Assembly (NCBI GenBank): GCA_938002665.1
Contig: CALLAE010000063.1
Location: 1-45,704 of the forward strand
Length of the DNA: 45,704 nucleotides
Reading direction: 5' to 3'
Source: an uncultured Saprospiraceae bacterium
GTDB lineage: Bacteria; Bacteroidota; Bacteroidia; Chitinophagales; Saprospiraceae
The notes under the pieces were generated by a model that saw nothing but the letters and a program-made list of their open reading frames with translations, was not told where the DNA came from and did no database searches. How positions within the stretch are numbered: position 1 is the stretch's first letter; every line of letters begins with the position of its first letter. The position numbers were made by a program, and so were the translations under genes. Shown here piece after piece: positions 8,431 through 17,472 of this stretch.

Positions 8431-9981
8431 TTAGGCTGCTGATTTCGCTGAAGTAATTCTGGAAGTCAGTTTGCTAAAGTACCCTCTGATCGTGTTATGG
8501 TCAGCGTCATTGAGTGCTAGATAGCTGATAATTACTGCAAAAGGTACGAGTATTATATTAGGTAGCCAAGCAGCAGTGATGGCAGAGAATTCTCCAGTCT
8601 TATGCAGTTTTTCCCCTAGGATATTCATAACGATAAATAGCATAAAGAAGATAATAGCAATTAATAACGGATAGCCATATCCTCCCTTTCTGACAATGCT
8701 CCCTAAAGGAGCCCCGATAAATAGGAATACGATGCAGACAACAGCCCAGCTATACATCTGATGTAATCTTAAGATATAAGCTGATCTCATATTTTTAAAA
8801 CTGGTGTCTTGTCTTCCTACTTTGCTTATATTATCTCCTTTTTTATCCGCCAAAAATTTCATGGATCTAATTATAGATTTTGCATCCCTATCTTGAAAGG
8901 TAGCTAAGAGACTACTCGTTCCAGCAAGGTCCAGTTTCTCATGTTGCTTTTTTGTGAACTTCTTTTTGGCCATTTGATTTTTCTTCTTTTCCTGCTCTTC
9001 TTTTTTTGCAATGGCGTCCGTCACTTTTTTCGGCAAAGTTGTGTCATTCTTCATTGCTTTTTTCTTTTCCTCCTTAACTTCTTCTATACTCAAGAGGCCC
9101 GAGTAATTATAGTAGTTTTTCTCTTTATTAGTTATGCGTTCTGTTGATAAAGAGTCTATCCCTTTTAGGAGATTGATTGTATTCTTTAGATCATATTTTT
9201 TTCTATTTGAACTCAAATTTTGAGCTTCAAAATCGAAAGTTGACATATCGAATATTTTGCTCCAGGATTTAAACTTTGTCCGGACAAAGGGTTTGGAATT
9301 TTTGTTTTTACTGTTAGTAGTAGTCAGCTCTCTATATTGTTCTCCATCTTCTAGATCCATGATAAAATAGCTAGAGCCTTCAGGAGAATACATCTTCCCA
9401 TGATCTGCCACCAGCATATTTATTTTTTTCTTATCGGTACCAGAATTATCATAGATCAGAATGTCATTAATATTGCCACCATCTTTTTCTTTCTTACCAA
9501 CTTTGATAATGAAATTTTTGAAATCTGAGGTAAATACGCCTTCTTCGATGTTCAGGGACGGATCTTGCTTCCTTACAGAGATAAACCGACTCTTAAATTT
9601 ATGATCTGCTCTTACTTTGAGATAGTTAGAGGCGAATAAGGAAAAGAGAGCTGTAAATACAGACAAGACAAAACCAGCAATCATGATCCTAGTGAGAGAA
9701 ACCCCAGCAGATTTCATACTGGATAACTCATGTTTTTCTGCAAGATTACCGAAGACCATAACTGAGGATATAAGTATTGTCACTGGGACAGCTTCAGGGA
9801 TAATCCTCACAGCAAAGTAGAATATCAACTCTAGCAGAACTCCTAAAGAGATGCCTTTTCCTACGATTTCATCTATATATTTCCATAGAAACTGCATTAC
9901 AAGGACAAATTCCGCTACGAAAAAAGCCATGATGTAGGGTGGAATGAAATCCAGTAATATGAGCTTATCTATTTTTTTCAA
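8431..9981 (-). CDS. LptF/LptG-family permease (lipopolysaccharide export)
   Basis: This is a YjgP/YjgQ-family inner-membrane subunit of the LPS transport ABC exporter. The 516-residue product has three transmembrane helices near the N-terminus (from LDFIPPYIMAFFVAEFVLVM), a large periplasmic jellyroll region, and three helices at the end (WAVVCIVFLFIGAPLGSIVR and following). A Lys/Glu-rich stretch of about 80 residues lies in the periplasmic part before the C-terminal helices (residues ~305-355); this makes it longer than proteobacterial LptF/LptG (~360 residues), as is common in Bacteroidota. LptF and LptG cannot be separated by eye. It is monocistronic and divergent from the ECF sigma operon. 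Confidence 0.88.
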   Translation of the reverse strand: MKKIDKLILLDFIPPYIMAFFVAEFVLVMQFLWKYIDEIVGKGISLGVLLELIFYFAVRIIPEAVPVTILISSVMVFGNLAEKHELSSMKSAGVSLTRIMIAGFVLSVFTALFSLFASNYLKVRADHKFKSRFISVRKQDPSLNIEEGVFTSDFKNFIIKVGKKEKDGGNINDILIYDNSGTDKKKINMLVADHGKMYSPEGSSYFIMDLEDGEQYRELTTTNSKNKNSKPFVRTKFKSWSKIFDMSTFDFEAQNLSSNRKKYDLKNTINLLKGIDSLSTERITNKEKNYYNYSGLLSIEEVKEEKKKAMKNDTTLPKKVTDAIAKKEEQEKKKNQMAKKKFTKKQHEKLDLAGTSSLLATFQDRDAKSIIRSMKFLADKKGDNISKVGRQDTSFKNMRSAYILRLHQMYSWAVVCIVFLFIGAPLGSIVRKGGYGYPLLIAIIFFMLFIVMNILGEKLHKTGEFSAITAAWLPNIILVPFAVIISYLALNDADHNTIRGYFSKLTSRITSAKSAA

Positions 9982-10091
9982 CTATAATATGAACGCTTGA
10001 AAGGAGGTAGAGGTATATTAGTACTTAAGATTATAAATATATAATCCTTTAGTGTAACATAACTGAAAAGCTTAACGTCAAGATACAGGTA

Positions 10092-10595
10092 ATGCAGGTC
10101 GAGGAATTCAACCAATTAGTGGAGAAGATGAGGGATAAAATGTACAGATTAGCCCTTAGAGTAGTAAAAAATGAGGAAGAAGCACATGATGTGGTCCAGG
10201 ATTCCTTTGTGAAAGTATGGAAGAAGCGGGAAAAATTAGCTGAAATAGAGAATAAGGAGGCCTATTGCATGACTATCGCTCGTAATATGGGGATAGACAA
10301 ATTGAGAGCCAGGAAGATGGATACAACGGATATAGATGAGCAGTATGATCTCAAATCAAAGGCAGCTGGTCCAGAAAGACAGTTAGTAGCTAAGCAAGAG
10401 TTAGGCATAGTGATGGAAATTGTCAATAAGCTTCCTGAAAATCATAGAACTGTCATACAGCTAAGAGATATAGAGGGATATACTTATAAAGAGATAAGCG
10501 AAATGACTGGTTACAGCATAGAAAAAGTAAAAGTCTATCTGCATAGAGCAAGAACAAAGTTGAAACACCAATTAAAGAATACATTCAAAAGGTGA
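10092..10595 (+). CDS. ECF-type RNA polymerase sigma factor
   Basis: The 167-residue product is a sigma-70 region 2 plus region 4 protein without region 1 or 3. Region 2 includes KNEEEAHDVVQDSFVKVWK at about 26-44. Region 4 includes RTVIQLRDIEGYTYKEISEM followed by the recognition helix IEKVKVYLHRARTKLK. It is the first gene of an operon: its stop overlaps the GTG of the next gene (GTGA), and a DUF4252 gene follows. The usual arrangement is sigma factor plus membrane anti-sigma plus target. No primary-sigma box was seen upstream, so autoregulation is possible. Confidence 0.93.
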   Translation: MQVEEFNQLVEKMRDKMYRLALRVVKNEEEAHDVVQDSFVKVWKKREKLAEIENKEAYCMTIARNMGIDKLRARKMDTTDIDEQYDLKSKAAGPERQLVAKQELGIVMEIVNKLPENHRTVIQLRDIEGYTYKEISEMTGYSIEKVKVYLHRARTKLKHQLKNTFKR

Positions 10596-11281
10596 GAGAA
10601 AACATAGAACATATCATAGAACTATATTGGTCAGGTGAGTCTTCCCTAGAACAAGAGCAGAAGCTAAGAAAGTATCTTGCTTCTAAGGAGGTAATGCCCG
10701 AGCATGCTGATATGGTCCCTCTTTTCAGCTTCTACAAGGAACAGCAGACTATAGCCAGTAAAGCCATAGATCTCAGTTTCTTAGCAACGGCTAGTTCAGA
10801 AATGGATGTTCTTGTAGAAAAATATTGGGGTGGAGAAGCTTCCTTAGATGAGGAAAAAACCATACAGGCATACATGATTTCTGGAGCAGTAGCTGCCCAT
10901 CACGAAGACTTAGTCCCTTTGTTTGCATTCTTTGAATCCCAAGAAACTGTTTTCATGGAGAAAGCACTGGATATGAGCTTCATGGATGAGACAGAAGCAA
11001 AGACAATTCAGTTTCCTTCTCAAAACAAAGAACATAAAGTCAGAAGATTATTTCCTAAAATCGCAGCTATAGCTGCCTCGCTGGCTCTGCTTATGATGGT
11101 CACTTTTAGCTATATGGATACTGCATCTAATACAAGTGTAGCAGAAGTGCAAGATGCAGACGAAGCGCTAGAACTGACCATGGAAGCGCTTGCTTTTCTC
11201 GGGCATAAATATGATAAGGGAGCTAATCCTATGAAACACATCAAGCAATTAGAGAAGACTAGTATCTTCAACTTTAATTAA
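10592..11281 (+). CDS. Putative membrane anti-sigma factor with duplicated N-terminal domain
   Basis: This 229-residue protein matches no family I can name. Residues ~7-64 and ~73-131 are two copies of one domain offset by 66 residues: YWSGESSLEQE / YWGGEASLDEE, MVPLFSFYKEQ / LVPLFAFFESQ, and AIDLSFL / ALDMSFM. A basic stretch and a transmembrane helix (~155-175, PKIAAIAASLALLMMV) follow, then a short outer segment of ~55 residues. No zinc anti-sigma HxxxCxxC motif is present. Position, GTGA coupling to the ECF gene and topology suggest it restrains that sigma factor, but this is inferred from context. Confidence 0.7.
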   Translation: MRENIEHIIELYWSGESSLEQEQKLRKYLASKEVMPEHADMVPLFSFYKEQQTIASKAIDLSFLATASSEMDVLVEKYWGGEASLDEEKTIQAYMISGAVAAHHEDLVPLFAFFESQETVFMEKALDMSFMDETEAKTIQFPSQNKEHKVRRLFPKIAAIAASLALLMMVTFSYMDTASNTSVAEVQDADEALELTMEALAFLGHKYDKGANPMKHIKQLEKTSIFNFN

Positions 11282-11302
11282 AGAACACAATAAAAACATA
11301 TA

Positions 11303-11827
11303 ATGAAAAATGTATTAGTTCTGACTCTCGCATCTTTGCTGTCGTTATCTAGCCTTAGTGCTCAGGCAGATGCAATAGGTCAGTTTTTTGAGAAATACAG
11401 TAACAATAGTGAATTCACGCAGATAAATATCAGTCCTAAAATGTTTGAGATGTTCTCTCAGATGGACAAGAACAGTGAAATGGACGACGAGACCCAAGAG
11501 ATGATAAAATCTCTGAAAGGTCTTAAAATCTTAACAACAGAATCTAATCCTAGACAATATTATAAAGAGTTTATTTCCAAAGTAAACACGACTGATTATG
11601 AAGAACTGATGACTATCAGAGATGGAGATTCAGACGTGAAATTCTTAGTAAAAGACTCTGATGGCGGTAATATAGTGAATGAGTTATTACTACTTGTGGG
11701 GGGAGATGATGATTTTGTATTGATGAGTTTTGTGGGGAAAATACCCCTAGATAAGGTGGGAAAATTAGCAAAGAATATAAATATCTCTGGCTCTGAACAT
11801 TTAGAAAAGCTGAAGAATAAAAAATAG
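11303..11827 (+). CDS. DUF4252-domain secreted protein
   Basis: This is a 174-residue protein with a signal peptide (MKNVLVLTLASLLSLSSLSAQ) and one DUF4252 domain. Family features are visible: an acidic N-terminal helix region, MFEMFSQM, SLKGLKILTTES, and the end VGKLAKNINISGSEHLEKL. There is no lipobox, so it is probably periplasmic. It lies 21 bp after the putative anti-sigma gene, an ECF-operon position often seen for DUF4252 in Bacteroidota. It may be a member of the regulon or a sensor; the function is unknown. A strong terminator follows. Confidence 0.85.
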   Translation: MKNVLVLTLASLLSLSSLSAQADAIGQFFEKYSNNSEFTQINISPKMFEMFSQMDKNSEMDDETQEMIKSLKGLKILTTESNPRQYYKEFISKVNTTDYEELMTIRDGDSDVKFLVKDSDGGNIVNELLLLVGGDDDFVLMSFVGKIPLDKVGKLAKNINISGSEHLEKLKNKK

Positions 11828-11851
11828 TAGTTATAACTGAAACTGAATAGT

Positions 11852-11888
11852 AAAAAGGAGGCTGGCATTAGTGCTTGCCTCCTTTTTT
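11852..11888. terminator. Bidirectional terminator between the ECF operon and lysA
   Basis: GGAGGC (11857-11862) pairs with GCCTCC (11877-11882), followed by T6, with A5 on the other side. It can end both the plus-strand sigma operon and the minus-strand lysA transcript. Confidence 0.85.
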
Positions 11889-11893
11889 CGTAA

Positions 11894-13108
11894 TCAGAAG
11901 GAAATAGGGTCCAATTGATTTTTAAGAATGTCCTCTTGTGTTTCTCTTTTTCTGATCAGATAATCTCGGCCCTCATGAATGAGTACTTCAGCAGGCCGAT
12001 ATCGGGAATTATAATTAGATGACATCGCAAAGCAATAAGCGCCTGCATTTTTGAACATTAATATATCATCTTTAGATACCTGACTGAGTTGTCTGTCTGC
12101 ACCAAAGGTATCTGTCTCACATATGTATCCGACTACAGAGTAGATTTTCTTTTTGCCATCAAGATTCGAGATATTGACTATCTCATGATGGGCATTATAG
12201 TACATCGGTCTGATAAGATGGTTCTGTCCAGAATCTACCCCGACAAAAGTAGTTGCAGGTGTTTGTTTGACGACATTTACCTTTACAAGGAAATATCCAG
12301 CATCACTTACCAAGTATTTTCCAGGCTCAAACTTTAGCTCTAGCTCCCTACCCTTTTCATTGCAGTATTCATTGAACATCACACTAAATTCTGCCCCTAG
12401 CTCTTCTATATCCGTATATAATCCTCCGGGTTTGTATGCTACCTTGAAGCCACTTCCAAAATCAACAAACTTTACAGTCTCAAACTTATCTACAACCCCT
12501 AAAATCAGCTTGGCGGCTTTTATAAAAATCTCTGGATCCAGTATATCTGACCCCGTATGGACATGTATGCCATTCACATTGATATCGAAGCTCTTCACAA
12601 TCCTTTCCAGCAGGGGTAATTGATGAATGGAAATACCAAATTTCGATCCGATATGTCCTACAGAGATATTTCTATTCCCGCCAGCCATCATGTGTGGATT
12701 GATTCTTATACATAAAGGGACGTCAGGATAGGTAGCTCCAAAGTATTCTAACATCTCAATGTTATCAACATTAATACCGACACCACAATTTATAGCATCT
12801 GCATATTCTTCTTCTGATATATTATTGGGGGTAAATAGGATGTCCTCTGGCCTGTATCCAGCTGCTAGCCCTAGCCTGATTTCTTGTATAGATACGCAAT
12901 CTAAGCCAGCACCCAATTTGTTGAAAAAACGTAATATGGATAGGTTAGTCAGAGCTTTACAAGCGTAATTAATCCCTAGCTTCGAGACATTAAATGCATT
13001 AATAAACTTATTGTAATTATCTTCTATGATCTGAGTATCATAAACATATAAGGGAGCACTATATTTGTCCACTAGGTCTAGTAAATTGATTCCTTGAATA
13101 TCTTTCAT
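11894..13108 (-). CDS. lysA: Diaminopimelate decarboxylase
   Basis: LysA is the PLP enzyme that converts meso-diaminopimelate to lysine in the last step of lysine synthesis. The 404-residue product shows the PLP lysine in YACKALTN (Lys51), the HTGSD motif, the phosphate-binding DFGSGF, EPGKYLV, the active-site Cys in CETDTFG (Cys330), and the closing NAGAYCFAMSSNYNSR. Length and motifs are normal. The start is ATG at 13108, and dnaG diverges 68 bp away. The related carboxynorspermidine and ornithine decarboxylases are less likely, given CETDTFG and the YNSRYRPAEVL ending. Confidence 0.94.
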   Translation of the reverse strand: MKDIQGINLLDLVDKYSAPLYVYDTQIIEDNYNKFINAFNVSKLGINYACKALTNLSILRFFNKLGAGLDCVSIQEIRLGLAAGYRPEDILFTPNNISEEEYADAINCGVGINVDNIEMLEYFGATYPDVPLCIRINPHMMAGGNRNISVGHIGSKFGISIHQLPLLERIVKSFDINVNGIHVHTGSDILDPEIFIKAAKLILGVVDKFETVKFVDFGSGFKVAYKPGGLYTDIEELGAEFSVMFNEYCNEKGRELELKFEPGKYLVSDAGYFLVKVNVVKQTPATTFVGVDSGQNHLIRPMYYNAHHEIVNISNLDGKKKIYSVVGYICETDTFGADRQLSQVSKDDILMFKNAGAYCFAMSSNYNSRYRPAEVLIHEGRDYLIRKRETQEDILKNQLDPISF

Positions 13109-13176
13109 AATAGGATTGTTTCAAGAATAAAGCTAGACACATTTTTATTAAGAGCTCAGTCAATTGCATATAAATA

Positions 13177-15267
13177 TTGATTTCTCAGAAAAGCATACAA
13201 GAAGTTTTCGGTGTAGCGCAGGTCCAGGACCTCATAGAGGAATATGTCAGTCTTAAAAGACGTGGGGTAAACCTAATAGGCCTCTGCCCTTTCCATGATG
13301 AGAAGACCCCTTCTTTCACGGTGTCTCCAGCTAAGAATATATATAAGTGTTTTGGTTGTGGTAAAGGTGGTGGACCTGTTCAGTTTCTTATGGAGCATGA
13401 TTCGCTTTCCTTTCCTGAAGCTATTAGACAACTAGCCGCAAAGTATAACGTAGACCTAGAAGAAGATAGTAAGGAAGATAGTGAGCAATATGCAGAGCAA
13501 AAAAAATTAGAGGAAAGCTATTATATACTGAATAAATGGGCTGCCGATCATTTCATCTATAACCTACATAATACTCAAGATGGTAAATTGATAGGACTGA
13601 GTTACTTTCAGGAGAGAGGATTTCTAGCAGCTACCCTTGAAAAATTTGAGCTTGGATTTTCTTCTGACAATTCTAAGGAACTTACTGATAAAGCACTTAA
13701 GCTCCAGTATAATGAAACCTTTTTAAAAGAGCTAGGACTCACCTCAAAGAAGGGTTATGATTTCTTTAGGAATCGAGTGATGTTTCCTATACATAATGTA
13801 GCAGGTAAGGTTATCGCTTTTGCAGGTAGAACCCTGAGTTCTGCTAAGTCACAACCTAAGTATATCAATTCTCCTGAGACTCCTATCTACAACAAAAGGA
13901 AGGTTCTGTACGGTATTCATCTCGCGAAGAACAGTATCAGGAAAAAGGATAATTGCATAGTTGTGGAAGGCTACACAGATGTTATAAGTCTGGTCCAAAA
14001 TGGTGTGGAGAATGTGGTAGCTTCTTCAGGGACAGCATTTACGCAAGAGCAGGTGAGACTGATCAAGCGTTATACGGACAATGTTACTTTTATCTACGAT
14101 GGAGATGCAGCTGGAGTTAAGGCGGCTTTACGTGGGCTAGATATAGTTCTGGAAAATGGGATGAATGTTTCCTTGGTACTACTACCTGACGGAGAAGATC
14201 CCGATTCTTTTATTAAGGCTAGCGGCAATGCTCAGTTTGAGAACTATGTAGCTGAGAATAGTAAAGACTTTATCTTTTTTAAGATGGAGTTGCTTATGGA
14301 GGAAGCTGGAAATGATCCTATCAAGAAATCCAAAATGATAAAGGATATCATAGCTAGTGTGGCAAAGCTGCGAGATCCAATAAAGAGATCCTTATATGTG
14401 CGACAATGTAGTCAAGTCTTACATGTGGAAGAAGCTATTTTGGTTAAGGAGGTTAACAAGCAGATAAGAAATGAGATCAAGCAAAAGGAGTTAGAGAAAG
14501 TGCGATTAGAAAGACAGCAAAAGCGGGAGGCAGAGAGAGGGTATGCTGGAGGAAATAGCCCCGCAGATACTAGGCCCGTAGGTCTTATTTCTGATAATGT
14601 TTCTCCTTTGTCAGAAGTACCATTCCCACAAGAAGCTGGGCTAGGCGAGCATGGCGTGGACAGTTATCATGAGCTAGACTTTTTTCCAGAAGAACAGGTT
14701 AACCATCAGCAACAGGATTTTAGAATTAGAGCTAATGACTATCAGGAAAAAGATTTGGCGCGGATAGTAGTGACGTCTGGCGATCAGCTTATCCAACTTG
14801 ATGACTCTGAGATAACAGTAGCTGATTTTGTTTACTCAAATATTGCTAACATCTTTCCTTTTTTTGAGAATGAACTATATAAGTCCATTATCGAGCTGGG
14901 ATTTAAGTATGTAGAGAGCGATGGGATGAGTACTGGAGTTACCCAGTATTTTATTAATCACCAAGATCAGAAGCTTAGTTCTGCTGCAGTCGATCTGATA
15001 AGTAGTCCTTATGAGCTAGCGGACTGGGAACGTATCCATGTCTATCTGAATCAGAAAATGCCAGAAAAGAATTTTTTCGATGACAGCATGCAAGCAGTCT
15101 TGAGATTTAAATTGAAGAAGATGTCCAGTGTGATAGACAAGATGAAAAAGAGAATCATCGAAGAGTCAGGCAATGAGGAAACGACTGCACGACTGCTCAA
15201 AGCATTTAGGCAGTTGCAATTAGAGAAAAAGGAACTAGCAGAGCAGCTAGGAAATGTCATTTCATAA
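13177..15267 (+). CDS. dnaG: DNA primase
   Basis: DnaG makes RNA primers at the replication fork. The 696-residue product has the CHC2 zinc finger (Cys37, His40, Cys58, Cys61 in CPFH ... CFGC). The Toprim core has its acidic residue in VVEGYTD (Glu264) and YDGDAAG (Asp308, Asp310). A long linker (~450-540) and a helical C-terminal region that would bind DnaB follow. The start is TTG at 13177, giving MISQKSIQ, which fits the usual N-terminus; no nearby ATG would preserve it. The gene is slightly longer than E. coli DnaG (581) because of the linker, as in other Bacteroidota. Confidence 0.96.
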   Translation: MISQKSIQEVFGVAQVQDLIEEYVSLKRRGVNLIGLCPFHDEKTPSFTVSPAKNIYKCFGCGKGGGPVQFLMEHDSLSFPEAIRQLAAKYNVDLEEDSKEDSEQYAEQKKLEESYYILNKWAADHFIYNLHNTQDGKLIGLSYFQERGFLAATLEKFELGFSSDNSKELTDKALKLQYNETFLKELGLTSKKGYDFFRNRVMFPIHNVAGKVIAFAGRTLSSAKSQPKYINSPETPIYNKRKVLYGIHLAKNSIRKKDNCIVVEGYTDVISLVQNGVENVVASSGTAFTQEQVRLIKRYTDNVTFIYDGDAAGVKAALRGLDIVLENGMNVSLVLLPDGEDPDSFIKASGNAQFENYVAENSKDFIFFKMELLMEEAGNDPIKKSKMIKDIIASVAKLRDPIKRSLYVRQCSQVLHVEEAILVKEVNKQIRNEIKQKELEKVRLERQQKREAERGYAGGNSPADTRPVGLISDNVSPLSEVPFPQEAGLGEHGVDSYHELDFFPEEQVNHQQQDFRIRANDYQEKDLARIVVTSGDQLIQLDDSEITVADFVYSNIANIFPFFENELYKSIIELGFKYVESDGMSTGVTQYFINHQDQKLSSAAVDLISSPYELADWERIHVYLNQKMPEKNFFDDSMQAVLRFKLKKMSSVIDKMKKRIIEESGNEETTARLLKAFRQLQLEKKELAEQLGNVIS

Positions 15268-15300
15268 AAAATCCCCTATCTGTTCAATAGAGGATTTTTA
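15266..15300. terminator. Hairpin terminator between dnaG and fbaA
   Basis: AAAAATCCCCTAT and ATAGAGGATTTTT form a stem with one internal mismatch on the plus strand, which is a tolerated G-T pair on the minus strand. A/T tracts lie at both ends. It overlaps the dnaG stop codon and lies 8 bp from the fbaA stop, so it probably serves both genes. Confidence 0.65.
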
Positions 15301-15307
15301 GTTTTTG

Positions 15308-16378
15308 TTATACTGCTTTGTTTACACAGTTGAGATCTTCGTAAGCTTTCGAGAGTCTTTTCTTAAAGCTTAGCTCCCCTTCCCTCAGCCATTTTCGAGG
15401 GTCATAGTTTTTCTTATTTGGTTTGTCATCTCCTTCTGGATTCCCGATTTGAGTCTGCATATAACCGACTCTTGGCTCGTAATAATCTCTTACACCTTCC
15501 CAGAAAGCCCATTGCAGGTCTGTGTCTATATTCATCTTCACTGCTCCATACTCTATAGCTTCTCTGATTTCAGCTTGAGAAGATCCAGACCCTCCATGAA
15601 ATACAAACTTAATAGGCTGGTCACTCGATAGACCAAATTTATTCTTTACATAGTCCTGAGAGTTCTTTAATATTATAGGTCTTAGCTCAACATTACCTGG
15701 CTTATATACCCCATGCACATTTCCAAATGCCGCCGCTACAGTAAACCTATCGCTGATGGCATTTAACCTTTCATAGGCATAAGCAACTTCCTCTGGCTGT
15801 GTATATAGCTTAGAACTGTCTACATCGGTATTGTCTACCCCATCTTCTTCACCTCCTGTAACGCCTAACTCCATCTCTAGGGTTATGCCTACTTCTTTAA
15901 ATCTTTTGAAATAATCTACACAGATATCCAGATTCTCTTCTATAGGCTCTTCAGAAAGATCTAGCATATGTGAAGAATAGAGCGGATGACCATGCTTCTC
16001 AAAATTCTTTTCGCTAGCGTCTACCAACCCGCTTATCCAAGGCAACAATTTTTTAGCACAATGATCCGTATGTAAGACGACTGATACTCCATAAGCCTCC
16101 GCCAGGGCGTGGACATGTTGTGCGCCAGATATTCCTCCCAAGATGGCAGCTTTCTGATTTTCATTACTTAGGCCTTTGCCTGCAAAAAAAGTAGATCCTC
16201 CATTAGAGAATTGGATAATAATTGGAGAATTAATGTCTCTTGCCGTTTCCATGCATGCATTGACAGTATCAGTTCCTACAACATTAACTGCAGGGATAGC
16301 ATAGTTGTTTTCGTTAGCATGATCGAGTAAGGCTGTTACTTCGTCCCCATGAAGAACACCTTTTCTGAATTTTGACAT
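15308..16378 (-). CDS. fbaA: Class II fructose-bisphosphate aldolase
   Basis: This zinc aldolase of glycolysis and gluconeogenesis interconverts fructose 1,6-bisphosphate with glyceraldehyde 3-phosphate and dihydroxyacetone phosphate. The 356-residue length and motifs fit the class IIA subgroup (E. coli FbaA, 359). VLHTDHCAKK holds the catalytic Asp105 and zinc ligand His106; ELGVTGGEEDGVDN and VFHGGSGSS supply further metal and phosphate contacts; KMNIDTDLQWA is also typical. The ATG lies 43 bp after the trxB stop on the same strand, so a trxB-fbaA transcript is likely. Confidence 0.95.
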   Translation of the reverse strand: MSKFRKGVLHGDEVTALLDHANENNYAIPAVNVVGTDTVNACMETARDINSPIIIQFSNGGSTFFAGKGLSNENQKAAILGGISGAQHVHALAEAYGVSVVLHTDHCAKKLLPWISGLVDASEKNFEKHGHPLYSSHMLDLSEEPIEENLDICVDYFKRFKEVGITLEMELGVTGGEEDGVDNTDVDSSKLYTQPEEVAYAYERLNAISDRFTVAAAFGNVHGVYKPGNVELRPIILKNSQDYVKNKFGLSSDQPIKFVFHGGSGSSQAEIREAIEYGAVKMNIDTDLQWAFWEGVRDYYEPRVGYMQTQIGNPEGDDKPNKKNYDPRKWLREGELSFKKRLSKAYEDLNCVNKAV

Positions 16379-16421
16379 GTTGTTTTTTTATGGTGACTTT
16401 ATTCTTGTTAACTATTCTGAC

Positions 16422-17360
16422 TTAAATAATTTCTTTGGCTGCTAGGTATCTCTCAGCATCTAGTGCAGCCATGCAACCAGTACCAGCAGCAGTCACTGCT
16501 TGTCTGTAGACATTATCCTGAGCATCACCACTTGCAAAAACACCATCTACCTTGGTTTTTGTACTATCAGGTTTTGTAATAAGATAGCCAGAGTCATCCA
16601 TATCTAACCATCCATCAAAGATACTGGTGTTAGGCTTATGACCAATAGCAACAAAGAATCCAGTAACGTCTAAGACTGATTCTTTCTCAGTCTTATTGTT
16701 ATATACTTTTACGCCTTCTACGCCTTCGGTGCCTAGTATTTCTCTAGTTTCCGTATTCCAGTGTACTGTAATATTCTCAGTATTCATCACCCTCTTTGCC
16801 ATGATTTTAGAAGCTCTCATTTCGTCTCTTCTCACAAGGAGGTGGACTTCAGGACATAATTTTGCAAGGTAGGTCGCTTCTTCGGCAGCAGTATCTCCCC
16901 CACCCACAACAGCTACTTTTTGGCCTTTGAAGAAGAAACCATCACATACAGCACATGCAGAGACTCCTAGGTTCATTAGCCTCTTTTCAGATTCTAAACC
17001 TAGCCACTTGGCACTAGCCCCAGTAGAGATAACTATAGTATGTGATTGTATTTCCTCACCACTTTCGGTAGTAATCTTATGTACTGGTCCTGAGAAATCT
17101 ACTTTGGTTATCATTTCTCCTCTGATTTCAGTATCGAATCGTTCTGCTTGTTTCTGAAAGTCCATCATCATCTCTGGTCCTGTTTTTCCATCAGGATAAC
17201 CCGGGTAGTTTTCTACCTCTGTGGTAATCATCAGTTGTCCTCCTGGTTCTTTTCCAGTAAATAGTAAGGGCTTTAGTCCTGCTCTTGCGGCATAAATGGC
17301 TGCGGTATAACCAGCTGGCCCTGAGCCAATAATTGTACAATATCTTATATCTTCAGACAT
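16422..17360 (-). CDS. trxB: Thioredoxin-disulfide reductase
   Basis: TrxB is a flavoprotein that reduces thioredoxin with NADPH. The 312-residue product has the FAD site GSGPAGYTAAIYAARA at 13-28, the redox-active CAVC at 136-139, the NADPH motif VVGGGDTAAEEA, and the FAD-closing segment GVFASGDAQDNVYRQ. All are canonical and the length is normal. It is followed on the same strand by fbaA. A TATTTTTG box lies 31 bp upstream of the ATG. Confidence 0.96.
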   Translation of the reverse strand: MSEDIRYCTIIGSGPAGYTAAIYAARAGLKPLLFTGKEPGGQLMITTEVENYPGYPDGKTGPEMMMDFQKQAERFDTEIRGEMITKVDFSGPVHKITTESGEEIQSHTIVISTGASAKWLGLESEKRLMNLGVSACAVCDGFFFKGQKVAVVGGGDTAAEEATYLAKLCPEVHLLVRRDEMRASKIMAKRVMNTENITVHWNTETREILGTEGVEGVKVYNNKTEKESVLDVTGFFVAIGHKPNTSIFDGWLDMDDSGYLITKPDSTKTKVDGVFASGDAQDNVYRQAVTAAGTGCMAALDAERYLAAKEII

Positions 17361-17390
17361 ATTAGTATTTGACTTATATAATTAAGTGTG

Positions 17391-17398
17391 CAAAAATA
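17391..17398 (-). promoter_or_regulatory. Possible -7 element for trxB
   Basis: TATTTTTG on the minus strand fits TAnnTTTG and would give a ~24-nt leader. No TTG at the proper spacing was found. Confidence 0.3.
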
Positions 17399-17472
17399 AG
17401 GTTCTTTATGTAAGTAAGCTTATATAGGCTTATTAAACTATCCTCTGAAATAAATGGTTTAACTGATTAGAC

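Noticed and set aside
12089..12968. Plus-strand frames of 69-118 codons inside the lysA region.
   Set aside because: They are antisense shadows of lysA, which has every active-site motif.
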